34,156 nucleotides of DNA from an uncultured Gammaproteobacteria bacterium (GCA_913063125.1 CAJXZM010000057.1:1-34156); one strand, 5' to 3'. Positions 1-8,268 are shown, counted from the stretch's first letter. The notes: a model not told the origin generated them from the letters alone. Numbers and translations are program-made.

Positions 1-123
1 TATGCTGTAAATGAAAACACAAAAGTTAGCTTGGGCGTTGACAATCTAACCAATGAAATCAGTTATGTTGCTCACCCTTGGCCTGGTCGAACTTACTATT
101 TGAATATGTCCTACGACATGTGA
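1..123 (+). CDS. TonB-dependent receptor, C-terminal end (partial)
   Basis: The first 40 codons of the window are open in frame 1 and end at a TGA at 121-123. The peptide contains GVDNLTNE, then HPWPGRTYYLNMSYDM at the extreme C-terminus. This is the closing pattern of TonB-dependent outer-membrane receptors: a last beta-hairpin with a G-x-DNL-x-[ND] turn, then a final strand alternating aromatic and polar residues after a P-G-R turn. The plug and most of the barrel lie outside the window, so the substrate cannot be inferred. It converges on the FAD monooxygenase gene, with a hairpin between the two. The C-terminal beta-signal ends in Met rather than the usual Phe or Trp, a small oddity. Confidence 0.75.
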   Translation, partial: YAVNENTKVSLGVDNLTNEISYVAHPWPGRTYYLNMSYDM

Positions 124-132
124 TTTTATCAA

Positions 133-177
133 TCTACCTGCTACTGAGGGTTTTTAAAACACTCAGTAGCAGGTAGA
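133..177. terminator. 16-bp perfect hairpin between convergent genes
   Basis: Arms at 133-148 and 162-177 (core CTACCTGCTACTGAG and its exact complement) flank a 13-nt loop. It sits 9 nt after the TonB receptor stop and before the 3' end of the opposing monooxygenase gene, the place for a shared bidirectional terminator. There is no T-tract right after either arm (the T5/A4 runs are in the loop), so it is not a textbook intrinsic terminator. Confidence 0.55.
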
Positions 178-243
178 AGTGAAACAACTGAAAACAAAGA
201 AACAAGAGAAACTACTACCCAATGCTGGCTCACGCTCGCAATA

Positions 244-1791
244 TTATTGCTCTTGCTCATCCTCCCCCTTCCTCAGTAAACACCGCCCTCTCGGTTCATC
301 GCCCTCATGGAGCACTACGTCTGAATGCAGAAACTGTGCAGCTTCTGCTGAACCCTTCACTTTCGAAGCACTGCGTTCTAACATTTCTGATTCAAACTCC
401 GTTAGCACGCTTTTCCTCACTCCAACCTCCCTCCATTGAGATAAAGGCCTACATCCTTTTGTGATACCCCTAGCTAACGCCAGCGCATCCAACAGAGCTT
501 GATTCGCTCCCTGTCCTTTGAATGGACTCATTGGATGAGCAGCATCTCCGATCAGGGTCACTTGAGCCCCTTTCTCCAACAATTCTGGCTCAAGTAGTGC
601 TCGGTCATACACGGGATACCCAGAAACCTGAGCTTCCAACGTCGCGGCTAAGACCTGAGGTATGGGATCATGCCACTGACATCGACGACACGCCTCTTCT
701 TTGAGTGCTTGGGCTCCTAGCGCACTCAACGCCTTAGCCTCATTTTCTGGCATTGGGAAGCTAAGCTGCCACATCACAGAGTCTGACGTATAAGGCATCA
801 TGTAGATCCGCTCATTGCCATTGGCAGTTTGAAATACCGTGGCCGAGTCCAGTAAGCCATCTTGAAAAAAACCGCTATCAAGACTTTCGCCACTCTCACC
901 CTCACCTTCAAGGTCGGCCAAAGGACAAATCCCCAAAATCACAATACAACCTAGGTAACATAATGGGCTAACATCCTCACCGATCAGCAACCTTCGCACC
1001 GAACTACGAATGCCATCTGCTCCCACCACGAGGTCAGCCTTGGCACTCGTCATTTCACCCCTCCCTTCAGCAACACCGTCACCTTCAACCTGAAAGGTCA
1101 AAGCAACACCTTCACCCTCGCATTCATTAAAACCCACCAACTGATGCCCCCACTGCACCACATCATGCCCACCAAGCTGCTCAAGTAGCGCTAAGCGCAA
1201 CGCCTGACGAGCGATATGCACATTTGTGCGCTTCGGTGGCGTTTTTGCAGCTGACGACTCCAACACCCTGACCCCCCAGTCACCGATCACTTTTCCTTCG
1301 GTAGTATGAACCACATGCCTAGTTGAAATCACGCCCTCTTGTAACGAGAAAAGCCCCAACCCTTCGATGGCTCTACTCGCTTGCTGTAAAGTAAGTCCAT
1401 AACCCTGAGATCGTGTATCGAAGCCGCTATCGCGTTCATAAAGAGTAAAAGGGATTGCGCGGTGCAAACAAGCCACAGCGAGAGCCACCCCGCCTATTCC
1501 ACCGCCTATGATCGCAAGGTGAGGGTAATTTTCTTTATCCGACTCTTTATTATTCAAGAAGGGTTGGATAGCAGAATGTACCAATCCAGACCCTTTACAA
1601 CTCAAACAGGTATCGAGGTGACCTTTAGGGCGAACTGGAGCCGTCCCTTCGCTCTTTGATTTTTCAAATTGATCCAACTCCCTCTGGTAGCGAAGTCTAG
1701 CTTTCTTACGGAGTCTTTTATGTTTTTTACCCTGGCCCTGACATACTAGACAAACAGTCCAATTACCCTCGTTATTTTTCACCTTTACCAC
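244..1791 (-). CDS. FAD-dependent monooxygenase with N-terminal CxxCxGxG pair
   Basis: Class A flavoprotein monooxygenase (PHBH/UbiH-like fold), 515 aa, probably a cytosolic NAD(P)H-dependent hydroxylase of an unknown, probably aromatic or polyene, substrate. The Rossmann motif GGGIGG is at residues 96-101 with an acidic strand end (YERD) about 20 residues later. The DG motif (DLVVGADGIRSSVRR) is at 253-267 and the FAD-ribose GD motif (LIGDAAHPMSPFKGQG) at about 413-428. The flavin domain starts about 90 residues later than in ordinary members. The extra N-terminus holds two DnaJ-type CxxCxGxG motifs (C14/C17 and C62/C65) separated by a very basic, helix-prone segment, a likely zinc-binding module. 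Loops near 222-245 and 293-305 are rich in Gly and Glu. The start is GTG with a weak AGGG upstream; an internal start would remove the zinc module. Function unassigned. Confidence 0.85.
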   Translation of the reverse strand: MVKVKNNEGNWTVCLVCQGQGKKHKRLRKKARLRYQRELDQFEKSKSEGTAPVRPKGHLDTCLSCKGSGLVHSAIQPFLNNKESDKENYPHLAIIGGGIGGVALAVACLHRAIPFTLYERDSGFDTRSQGYGLTLQQASRAIEGLGLFSLQEGVISTRHVVHTTEGKVIGDWGVRVLESSAAKTPPKRTNVHIARQALRLALLEQLGGHDVVQWGHQLVGFNECEGEGVALTFQVEGDGVAEGRGEMTSAKADLVVGADGIRSSVRRLLIGEDVSPLCYLGCIVILGICPLADLEGEGESGESLDSGFFQDGLLDSATVFQTANGNERIYMMPYTSDSVMWQLSFPMPENEAKALSALGAQALKEEACRRCQWHDPIPQVLAATLEAQVSGYPVYDRALLEPELLEKGAQVTLIGDAAHPMSPFKGQGANQALLDALALARGITKGCRPLSQWREVGVRKSVLTEFESEMLERSASKVKGSAEAAQFLHSDVVLHEGDEPRGRCLLRKGEDEQEQ

Positions 1792-1924
1792 CTGCCCTAT
1801 TTTTGATCCGCTATTGATTCCCCTTCAATATTACCTAAGGCTTATAATAGTAATACCCAAACAAATAGGGCCTAAATTTCTCTAGACCCTTTTGTGACGA
1901 TGAGAGTAAGTGGCATTGCAAGAA

Positions 1925-2179
1925 CTACTTAACGATATAAAAGGCTTCAACCGTTCCTTTTATCGTCATCATCAACGGTTTACCGCGACGGTCTAACGCT
2001 TTAGGCGAAGCGACTTTCACCCAACCTTCACTGATGCAATATTCCTCGATATCGAAACGCTCTTTTCCGTTGAGTCGAATACCAATATTATGCTCGAAAA
2101 TTTCTGCTACATGATGTGGGCTACTGGGGTCGCCTGAAAGGCGATCCGGTAAATCTGGTAGTGATTTAGTGTCGTTCAT
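1925..2179 (-). CDS. DUF3297 family protein
   Basis: Small protein of 84 aa matching the DUF3297 family along its whole length. The family hallmarks are visible: PDRLSGDPSSPHH near the N-terminus, then FEHNIGIRLNGKER, the EEYCISEGWVKV block, and a KALDRRGKPL...IKGTVEAFY ending. No function is established for the family. It has no signal peptide or membrane segment and is probably cytosolic. The ATG is preceded by a TAAGGT ribosome-binding site. It lies downstream of the GNAT pair on the same strand, but the gap of about 120 bp suggests its own promoter. Confidence 0.85.
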   Translation of the reverse strand: MNDTKSLPDLPDRLSGDPSSPHHVAEIFEHNIGIRLNGKERFDIEEYCISEGWVKVASPKALDRRGKPLMMTIKGTVEAFYIVK

Positions 2180-2303
2180 GTTTGACCTTACCTAAAATAA
2201 AAGTCCTCTATTGTAGACAATACAGGACTAACGCTCAAGAACTACAGTAAAGTTTGGTGACGCTATGGCCTTAAATGTCAGCACTGTTTATAAAACAGAT
2301 TAA

Positions 2304-2456
2304 TTATTTATGAAGGTCCATTTCCATAGGCTGATATTTTAGCCCCGCAGACTCTCCAATCTCACCGGTGCATTTAAATCCACAACCCATAAACGTATCG
2401 ATACACATAGAGTTCACACGGATTAAATCTTCTCGCTCAACTTTCCTTATAGACAT
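2304..2456 (-). pseudogene. Internally deleted GNAT acetyltransferase remnant
   Basis: A 50-codon frame with an AGGA ribosome-binding site 7 nt before its ATG. The first 23 residues (MSIRKVEREDLIRVNSMCID, then TFM) look like the start of a GNAT acetyltransferase, and the last 27 (GFKCTGEIGESAG then LKYQPMEMDLHK) like the end of one. The roughly 90-100 residues normally between them, including the acetyl-CoA pyrophosphate loop, are absent. An in-frame deletion is the simplest reading, so it is almost certainly not a working acetyltransferase. It starts 22 nt after the stop of an intact GNAT gene on the same strand. A short palindrome (CTGTTT-ATA-AAACAG, 2284-2298) follows its stop and may terminate transcription. 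Alternative: a real small protein made from the fused ends. Confidence 0.6.
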
Positions 2457-2478
2457 CAATACGTCCTATTACCGCTGA

Positions 2479-2922
2479 TTAGAGATGCTTTTCATAAAAT
2501 AGTATCGTTTTATTAAAGTCTGTTACCTCTTTAAATTTTATATATCCTAACTTTTCATAGATATGCTTCGCCTTACGGTTTTCTTTGTATACATCCAGCC
2601 ATATTCGATTTGTACCAAAGAAAATTTTACAATAGCTTTCCATCGAGGATATTGCATCTTGGCCAATACCTAAGTGTTCATCGTCCACAAGAATCCGTTT
2701 AAATTGCACCGTTTTCTCGTCAATCGCCAACTGAAGAATAAAATACCCTACTACACCTCCAAACACATCAACAATACTCAAATAAGCAATGTCTTCAGAG
2801 AGGAAATCCTTTTGATGTACCTGAAGAGATTTATAACTAAAAAACTCCTCGACATGATCTTGACTATCAAATTCAGCGAACTTAATTAGGTCAGAATATT
2901 GTGATTTTTTAATAAGTGCCAT
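2479..2922 (-). CDS. GNAT family N-acetyltransferase
   Basis: A 147-aa GNAT-fold protein that transfers an acetyl group from acetyl-CoA to an amine; the acceptor is unknown. Motif A appears as FKRILVDDEHLGIGQDAI, residues 74-91, with a Q/RxxGxG-like loop HLGIGQ. Motif B is the C-terminal N115-x-x-A-x-x-IYEKLGYIKF block, typical of single-domain GNATs. The codon usage is clearly more AT-rich than the metabolic genes to the right, compatible with recent acquisition. The start is ATG. It is followed 22 nt later by a collapsed GNAT remnant, so the locus once held two acetyltransferases in tandem. No membrane segments. Confidence 0.85.
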   Translation of the reverse strand: MALIKKSQYSDLIKFAEFDSQDHVEEFFSYKSLQVHQKDFLSEDIAYLSIVDVFGGVVGYFILQLAIDEKTVQFKRILVDDEHLGIGQDAISSMESYCKIFFGTNRIWLDVYKENRKAKHIYEKLGYIKFKEVTDFNKTILFYEKHL

Positions 2923-3008
2923 TTTGTCGTATTACTTATAACGGCCAATGAGTAAGCTAACCAAAGCTGAAAGAGAAAAACGTACCTTCACTGGACACAT
3001 CACCTCAT

Positions 3009-3638
3009 TCACTTCAAACCTACAATAATGTCTCGTAACGATGTATTAAATTGGCTCCCCATCATCACACCATGAACAACGGACTCATTCTCATTTTCGG
3101 CCTTAGCCAAGCTTGCCCTCATCATTGCCGCGCCCAAGGTAAAACTTAATAATTTATGAAAGGCTACTGCTGCGTTCACCGATGAAAATCCAGCATCCGT
3201 TAAACAAACAACCGCACCATCAAATACTTGTTTCGAAGCAACGCCGATATTATTTGAGCTAACCATCAACATTAAGTACTCAGGTTCATTCGCTGATGCG
3301 GTAAAAATATCAACGAACGTTAAATACAACCACTCTTGCCAATCGGTTACCGGATGTTCTTTCTGGTGAGCCCGCACGACAAAATCCTCCACTAATGCAA
3401 ACACAATATCTTGTTTCGTTGAGAAGTGGCTATAGATCGACATCGGTCCAGCATCCAATACATTGGCTATTTTTCGAATACTCAGCGCATCAATACCCTG
3501 CTCATGCAGTAACGTCTTCGCTGCATCAACAATGGCTTCTTTACTGAGGGAACCTCGAGGCTTACGTTGCTTGATCGTACTTTTAACCTTACTTGTAGCA
3601 GTGTTTGTAGATTTACCGTCTAATAACGACTTCGACAT
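3009..3638 (-). CDS. TetR family transcriptional regulator
   Basis: TetR-family repressor of about 209 aa. The DNA-binding domain is near residues 30-80: SKEAIVDAAKTLLHEQGIDA, then the helix-turn-helix LSIRKIANVLDAGPMSIYSHF, followed by a variable, mostly helical ligand-binding half. The ATG at 3638 is preferred; a TTG at 3647 overlaps the stop of the upstream gene by one codon-scale step and would add three residues. The gene follows the sterol desaturase-family gene directly, so the two form an operon. The palindrome in the promoter of that operon (4725-4739) is the obvious candidate binding site for this protein, giving negative autoregulation. The ligand is unknown, probably a substrate or product of the desaturase-family enzyme. 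Confidence 0.9.
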   Translation of the reverse strand: MSKSLLDGKSTNTATSKVKSTIKQRKPRGSLSKEAIVDAAKTLLHEQGIDALSIRKIANVLDAGPMSIYSHFSTKQDIVFALVEDFVVRAHQKEHPVTDWQEWLYLTFVDIFTASANEPEYLMLMVSSNNIGVASKQVFDGAVVCLTDAGFSSVNAAVAFHKLLSFTLGAAMMRASLAKAENENESVVHGVMMGSQFNTSLRDIIVGLK

Positions 3639-3643
3639 AACAA

Positions 3644-4681
3644 TCAATCATCCACTTTCATTGTAATGGGTAACAAGAACTGTTTTATCACTCCATCACC
3701 CTCTACATCGACAACCCCCACATGCAACGGGCTTACCTTTTCTTTCGGTAAAAACCAAGTGCCAAACACCAAATCCCAAATAATTAAGTTGCTACCATAA
3801 TTATGATTTGCTAATGAGGTGTCCTTCATATGGTGCCAACGGTGAAGCTCAGGAGAAGACACAACATAGTTCAACCAACCAAATTTAACATCAACATTGC
3901 CATGTTGCCACATGCCATGCATCACACTAAAGGTTGTTGCCAAATAAATCACAACAGGATCAGCTCCCATCGCAATAGCAGGCACATTAGAAATTACGGG
4001 AATCGCTATAATATCAAGATAATGGAAACGTGTGGCGTTAAACCAATACAGCTTATTAGGGGTATGGTGAACGCTGTGAATACGCCATAACCAAAAGTTC
4101 TCATGCTCAAACCGATGCAACCAGTACGTCATAAACTCTGCGATCACTAGAAACAATATCACCTGGAACACCAAAGGCCATTGTGTAGGCCACAAGTTCA
4201 CCCCCACCCAGCTGGATAACACCCCTGCGGTAGCTGCCATTGCCATTGCCACAAAAACCTCAGCCCTCAAAATTATGTTATTTAGAATGAAGAGTCCCAG
4301 GTCGCTGAAAATATGTTGCTTCCATTCGGGGCGCCACTCCTTAGAAAAGTATTGAAAGCGCTCCATGCCATAAACCCACAATGCAGCTAACAGCACCGGC
4401 AGTAAATACATAAGGTATTTGTGAAGCTCTAACGCATGAAGTGTTACCTGATTTCCAAAGAGCGAAACGTCTAAAATGCTCTCCCCCTCTGGTGCAATAA
4501 GTAAAGCCGGAAGCGAATTGGCCATCCAAAAGGCAAACCCCATTCCAAATACAATCACAAGTGGATAACTCATCCAGGCGAAAAATGTCTGTACCTTATT
4601 GTGCTTAACATACACTTCTATTGGCAAACTTTCTTTCTCACCGTCCAGTAGTTCTGCGTTAACTTGGTTGAAATCGCTCAT
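3644..4681 (-). CDS. Sterol desaturase / fatty acid hydroxylase family protein
   Basis: Integral-membrane di-iron enzyme of the fatty acid hydroxylase superfamily (PF04116), 345 aa from the ATG at 4681. That ATG is chosen over an upstream GTG at 4726 because AGAGGG lies about 5 nt before it and because the GTG would fall inside the predicted promoter. The histidine clusters that bind the irons are in order: HRFEH, HSVHH and HRWHH. Several hydrophobic helices precede and separate them, including two long segments in the N-terminal third. Such enzymes hydroxylate or desaturate sterols, carotenoids or lipid chains; bacterial substrates are mostly unknown. It is co-transcribed with the downstream TetR gene, which probably controls it. 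Confidence 0.9.
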   Translation of the reverse strand: MSDFNQVNAELLDGEKESLPIEVYVKHNKVQTFFAWMSYPLVIVFGMGFAFWMANSLPALLIAPEGESILDVSLFGNQVTLHALELHKYLMYLLPVLLAALWVYGMERFQYFSKEWRPEWKQHIFSDLGLFILNNIILRAEVFVAMAMAATAGVLSSWVGVNLWPTQWPLVFQVILFLVIAEFMTYWLHRFEHENFWLWRIHSVHHTPNKLYWFNATRFHYLDIIAIPVISNVPAIAMGADPVVIYLATTFSVMHGMWQHGNVDVKFGWLNYVVSSPELHRWHHMKDTSLANHNYGSNLIIWDLVFGTWFLPKEKVSPLHVGVVDVEGDGVIKQFLLPITMKVDD

Positions 4682-4717
4682 AACACCCTCTGTAATAATA
4701 CGCTGTATATCCAACAA

Positions 4718-4747
4718 AGAGTACACTGTACGTTACAGTCATGTCAA
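4718..4747 (-). promoter_or_regulatory. Promoter with palindromic operator in the spacer
   Basis: On the minus strand TTGACA (plus 4742-4747) is followed after 18 nt by TACTCT (plus 4718-4723), a perfect -35 and a weak -10. Exactly inside the spacer is the palindrome ACTGTA-CGT-TACAGT (4725-4739). A repressor bound there would block RNA polymerase; the TetR protein encoded second in this operon is the natural candidate. The assignment is inferred from position. Confidence 0.6.
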
Positions 4748-4929
4748 ACAACCGTATAACAAAAACTCCCCTTTACCTATGCCATTTAGTGGATTAACTC
4801 CAGACTAATAAGGTAGTATTTAAAAAGGTTTACCGACCCATTCAATCGGTGATAACTGCCAAAAGCGGTGCCACCCACTTTAACGTTTGCCCGATCTCAC
4901 CCGATCATGAACGTTTAGAGGACCTTGAT

Positions 4930-5958
4930 ATGTTCGAAAAATTCGAGCACGCGAATCTCAGCGAGCTGCACTTCCATGTAGATGAGTCAACTCAACTGCA
5001 ATCCATTATTGCTATCCACAGCACTACCCGCGGGCCAGCCCTTGGCGGTTGTCGGTGTGTAGAGTACGCGTCTGACGATGATGCGATTAATGATGTTGTT
5101 CGTTTGGCAAAGGGCATGAGTTATAAAGCGGCCCTTGCTGACGTACCCCAAGGTGGCGGGAAGGCCGTCATTATCAAACCTCCAACGATTAACGACCGTA
5201 ATGCGTTATATCAATCCTTCGGTAAATTTGTCGACAGTTTAGGAGGACGTTATATCACGGCTGTTGATAGCGGCACCCTACTCTCTGATATGGACCAAGT
5301 ACACCTAGCAACTCAATATGTTTCAGGCTGCACTGATGATGGGTGCGACCCATCACCAATCACTGCCCTAGGCGTTTTCTGTGGCATTAAAGCAGCATTA
5401 CGTCATCAACGCGGAACAAGTTCTCTGGAAAATATTCATATCGCCATCCAAGGATTAGGCAATGTAGGTTTTGCCCTGGCAGAACTGTTACATAAAGCAG
5501 GGGCATCATTAACTGTTTCTGACTTAGATATTCGTAAACAACAACTCTGTGAGCAACGATTTAATGCGACGAGTGTTGCACCAGAGGAAATCTACCATGT
5601 GCCTTGTGATGTATTTTCCCCATGTGGTCTAGGTGCAATCCTTAATGACAATACCATTCCCCAATTAACCTGTGACATTATCGCAGGTTCTGCAAATAAC
5701 CAATTATTAGAACTGCGGCATGGTGATGCGCTGCACAAAAAAAACATTCTCTATGCGCCGGACTACGTCATTAATGCGGGCGGACTTATTCAAGTATCCT
5801 TAGGGCTAAAACACATTAACCAGCAAGATATTTTCAAAAAAACCACTCATATTGGGAACACGTTACAACGTATTTTTGAGCGTTCAAAAACAGATAATGT
5901 ATCAACGCACATAATTGCTGATGGTTTGGCAGAAGACATACTGCAATTAAAACACTAA
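4930..5958 (+). CDS. Leucine/branched-chain amino acid dehydrogenase (Glu/Leu/Phe/Val dehydrogenase)
   Basis: NAD-dependent oxidative deamination of leucine, valine and isoleucine to the 2-oxo acids. 342 aa from the ATG at 4930, preceded by AGAGGA at 7 nt; an upstream GTG at 4849 would add 27 residues with no family match. Seen: IIAIHSTTRGPALGGCR, then GMSYKAALADVPQGGGKAVI, containing the glycine-rich loop and the two lysines expected in the active site. The C-terminal half holds the Rossmann fingerprint GLGNVG and the closing PDYVINAGGLIQV block. Length agrees with leucine dehydrogenases and is shorter than glutamate dehydrogenases. It lies 179 bp before bkdA1-bkdA2-bkdB, whose products take the 2-oxo acids onward, so the pathway reads in order. 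A separate promoter for the bkd genes is possible given the gap. Confidence 0.9.
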   Translation: MFEKFEHANLSELHFHVDESTQLQSIIAIHSTTRGPALGGCRCVEYASDDDAINDVVRLAKGMSYKAALADVPQGGGKAVIIKPPTINDRNALYQSFGKFVDSLGGRYITAVDSGTLLSDMDQVHLATQYVSGCTDDGCDPSPITALGVFCGIKAALRHQRGTSSLENIHIAIQGLGNVGFALAELLHKAGASLTVSDLDIRKQQLCEQRFNATSVAPEEIYHVPCDVFSPCGLGAILNDNTIPQLTCDIIAGSANNQLLELRHGDALHKKNILYAPDYVINAGGLIQVSLGLKHINQQDIFKKTTHIGNTLQRIFERSKTDNVSTHIIADGLAEDILQLKH

Positions 5959-6137
5959 CAAGACTCAAACAATAAAGGCTCTTAAAATAGAGTCCAAAAC
6001 TATAGAGAAACAAAATCACTATCAATAAAAACATCAACACAGAAAGCCTGTCAATCACCACAAGTGATCCATATAACCAACGACACGGCAAACTTCCAAC
6101 GCTTTCTAGCGTGACCACAAGTCAATAAGGAAACTGT

Positions 6138-7217
6138 ATGAACGTTATCACGAAATACCAATACATTAATGAACAGGGTAATGTTGCTAATGCCCTACCA
6201 CCATGGGCAACCGATGAAAAACTAATTGAGTTTTACAAAACCCTTGTCCTTATTCGTCAATCTGATAAAAAAGCTATCGCACTACAACGCACAGGTCAGT
6301 TAGGAACCTACGCCTCGTGCTTAGGCCAAGAAGCGATAAGTTTAGGTATTGGTTTTGCGATGGACCAAACCGATGTTATGGCGGCCTATTATCGAGACCA
6401 AGGGGCCCAGTATTTACGAGGCTACTCACTTGCTGCTCAACTTCGCTATTGGGGTGGCGATGAGCGCGGCAGTGGACCTCAAGATTCATTTTTTGCAGAG
6501 CAAGATTTTCCAAACTGCATTCCTATTGCCACCCAAATAACCCATGCTGCAGGCATTGCCACCGCAATAAAAATCAAAGGTGAGAAACGTGGCGTAGTAG
6601 CGACATGTGGTGAGGGCGCTACCTCACGAGGTGATTTTTATGAATCCCTAAATTTAGCCGGGGTTTGGCAGCTACCGTTAGTGGTGGTGGTAAACAACAA
6701 TCACTGGGCAATTTCGACACCGAGTACACTACAAACTCAAACTCAACATATAGCGCAAAAATCCACAGCAGCTGGAATACAAGGTATTACTATTGATGGC
6801 AACGATATCATTGCTGTGTACAACGCAGTACAACAAGCGTTAATAAAAGCACGACAAGGCAAAGGGGCGACATTAATTGAGGCCGAAAGTTATCGCCTTT
6901 GTGACCACACCACTGCGGATGATGCAACACGGTATAGAAAATCCGATGAGGTTACCGCTGCGTGGAAAAAAGATCCCATCAAACGATTACAGAATTATCT
7001 ATTCCAACGCTCTCTCTGGTCACCAGAAAAAGAACAACAACTTATCGAACAACACCAACAGTTTATTGACAGCGAAGTTGCAGCCTACCTAGCGACTGAA
7101 CCAAGCAATCCTGCTGATTGTTTTGATCACCTGTATGAAGAGCTCCCATACGCTTTACACGAACAAAGAAAACACTTCGTCAACAAATCAGTTAACGCAT
7201 CAAATGTTGGAGGGTAA
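6138..7217 (+). CDS. bkdA1: Branched-chain 2-oxoacid dehydrogenase E1 alpha subunit
   Basis: Thiamine diphosphate-dependent E1 alpha, 359 aa, which with E1 beta decarboxylates branched-chain 2-oxo acids and acylates the lipoyl arm of E2. The TPP-binding motif runs from G158-E-G through N186-NN (GEGATSRGDFYESLNLAG, then WQLPLVVVVNNN). YYRDQG near residue 85 is the family's substrate/TPP region, and the phosphorylation-loop-like ESYRLCDHTTADDATRYR block near 250-265 resembles BCKDH rather than pyruvate dehydrogenase. ATG with AAGGA 8 nt upstream. First gene of a tight bkd operon: its stop is 4 nt before the bkdA2 start. A small inverted repeat (6099-6112) lies just upstream; its role is unknown. 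Pyruvate dehydrogenase is the main alternative, made unlikely by the neighbouring leucine dehydrogenase. Confidence 0.92.
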   Translation: MNVITKYQYINEQGNVANALPPWATDEKLIEFYKTLVLIRQSDKKAIALQRTGQLGTYASCLGQEAISLGIGFAMDQTDVMAAYYRDQGAQYLRGYSLAAQLRYWGGDERGSGPQDSFFAEQDFPNCIPIATQITHAAGIATAIKIKGEKRGVVATCGEGATSRGDFYESLNLAGVWQLPLVVVVNNNHWAISTPSTLQTQTQHIAQKSTAAGIQGITIDGNDIIAVYNAVQQALIKARQGKGATLIEAESYRLCDHTTADDATRYRKSDEVTAAWKKDPIKRLQNYLFQRSLWSPEKEQQLIEQHQQFIDSEVAAYLATEPSNPADCFDHLYEELPYALHEQRKHFVNKSVNASNVGG

Positions 7218-7221
7218 TGCC

Positions 7222-8268
7222 ATGGGTACTCATGAAAATTTCTCAACGAATGATCACGACGCGAACCACGGTGATAATGTCAGTACCACCAAAATTGTTA
7301 CCATGGTAGAAGCCGTCAATTTGGCCTTACATCACGCTATGGCTGCTGATGACAACGTCGTTGCTCTTGGCGAAGATATTGCCACCAATGGCGGCGTTTT
7401 TCGTGCTACGTTAGGCCTAAAGGATCGTTTTGGCTGTCGCAGAGTCATGGACACTCCGCTAGCTGAATCATTAATTGCCGGCATCAGCATTGGCATGGCA
7501 AGCCAGGGGCTAAAACCCGTTGCAGAAATTCAGTTTATGGGTTTTATCTATTCAGCCCTTGAACATATGATTTCCCATGCAGCCCGTTTACGAAACAGGA
7601 CTCGAGGCCGCCTTCACTGCCCAATGGTGCTACGTGCTCCTTATGGTGGCGGTATTCATGCCCCGGAACACCATTCAGAAAGTACAGAAGCCATCTTCGC
7701 TCACATTCCAGGCCTACGTGTTGTTATCCCTTCTTCCCCTACCCGTGCTTATGGATTACTACTCAGTGCAATCCAAGACCCTGACCCTGTTATTTTTTTA
7801 GAACCCAAACGAATTTATCGTGTTAACCGTCAAGAGTTTAGAGATGATGGTGAGGGCCTCCCCCTAGACACCTGCTTTACGTTACGAGAAGGCTCTGATG
7901 TAACCCTAGTAAGTTGGGGCGCGATGATTCAGGAAACCCTAGAAGCGGCCAATGTCTTAGGCGAACAAGGAATTCGTGCAGAAGTCATTGATGTAGCAAC
8001 CATTAGCCCTTTAGATATCGATACTATATTAACCTCTGTGAAAAAAACCGGCCGCTGTGTCATCGCCCAAGAAGCCGCAAGAAGTTGCAGTGTTAGCTCA
8101 GACATTTCCGCACAATTGGCAGAGAAAGGTTTGTTGTATTTACAGTCACCGGTACAGCGCGTCACTGGATATGACATTCCAATGCCTTATTTTAAAAACG
8201 AAAATCTCTATATGCCCAGTACTCAGGACATTGTTGCTGCTGCAAAAAGCACCCTGGAGTTTGTATGA
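7222..8268 (+). CDS. bkdA2: Branched-chain 2-oxoacid dehydrogenase E1 beta subunit
   Basis: Transketolase-like E1 beta partner of the preceding gene, 348 aa. The ATG at 7222 is chosen because GGAGGG lies 7 nt upstream; the longer open frame overlaps bkdA1 and is not homologous there. The pyrimidine-binding domain starts with TMVEAVNLALHHAMAADDNV and the conserved glutamate of VALGEDIATNGGVF (E51) that activates TPP. The PMVLRAPYGGGIHAPEHHS block and the C-terminal domain (DVTLVSWGAMIQETLEAA, then AEVIDVATISPLD) follow in normal order. Its stop overlaps the start of bkdB by 4 nt (ATGA), which indicates translational coupling and equal stoichiometry. The first 25 residues are a polar N-terminal extension without family similarity. 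Confidence 0.92.
   Translation: MGTHENFSTNDHDANHGDNVSTTKIVTMVEAVNLALHHAMAADDNVVALGEDIATNGGVFRATLGLKDRFGCRRVMDTPLAESLIAGISIGMASQGLKPVAEIQFMGFIYSALEHMISHAARLRNRTRGRLHCPMVLRAPYGGGIHAPEHHSESTEAIFAHIPGLRVVIPSSPTRAYGLLLSAIQDPDPVIFLEPKRIYRVNRQEFRDDGEGLPLDTCFTLREGSDVTLVSWGAMIQETLEAANVLGEQGIRAEVIDVATISPLDIDTILTSVKKTGRCVIAQEAARSCSVSSDISAQLAEKGLLYLQSPVQRVTGYDIPMPYFKNENLYMPSTQDIVAAAKSTLEFV

Noticed and set aside
4849..4929. GTG start giving a longer leucine dehydrogenase
   Set aside because: The added residues do not resemble the family, while the ATG at 4930 has AGAGGA 7 nt upstream.
5834..6118. 94-aa minus-strand frame with hydrophobic stretch
   Set aside because: It overlaps the 3' end of leucine dehydrogenase antisense, has no good ribosome-binding site or family resemblance, and the hydrophobic run arises from the complement of an A-rich gap.
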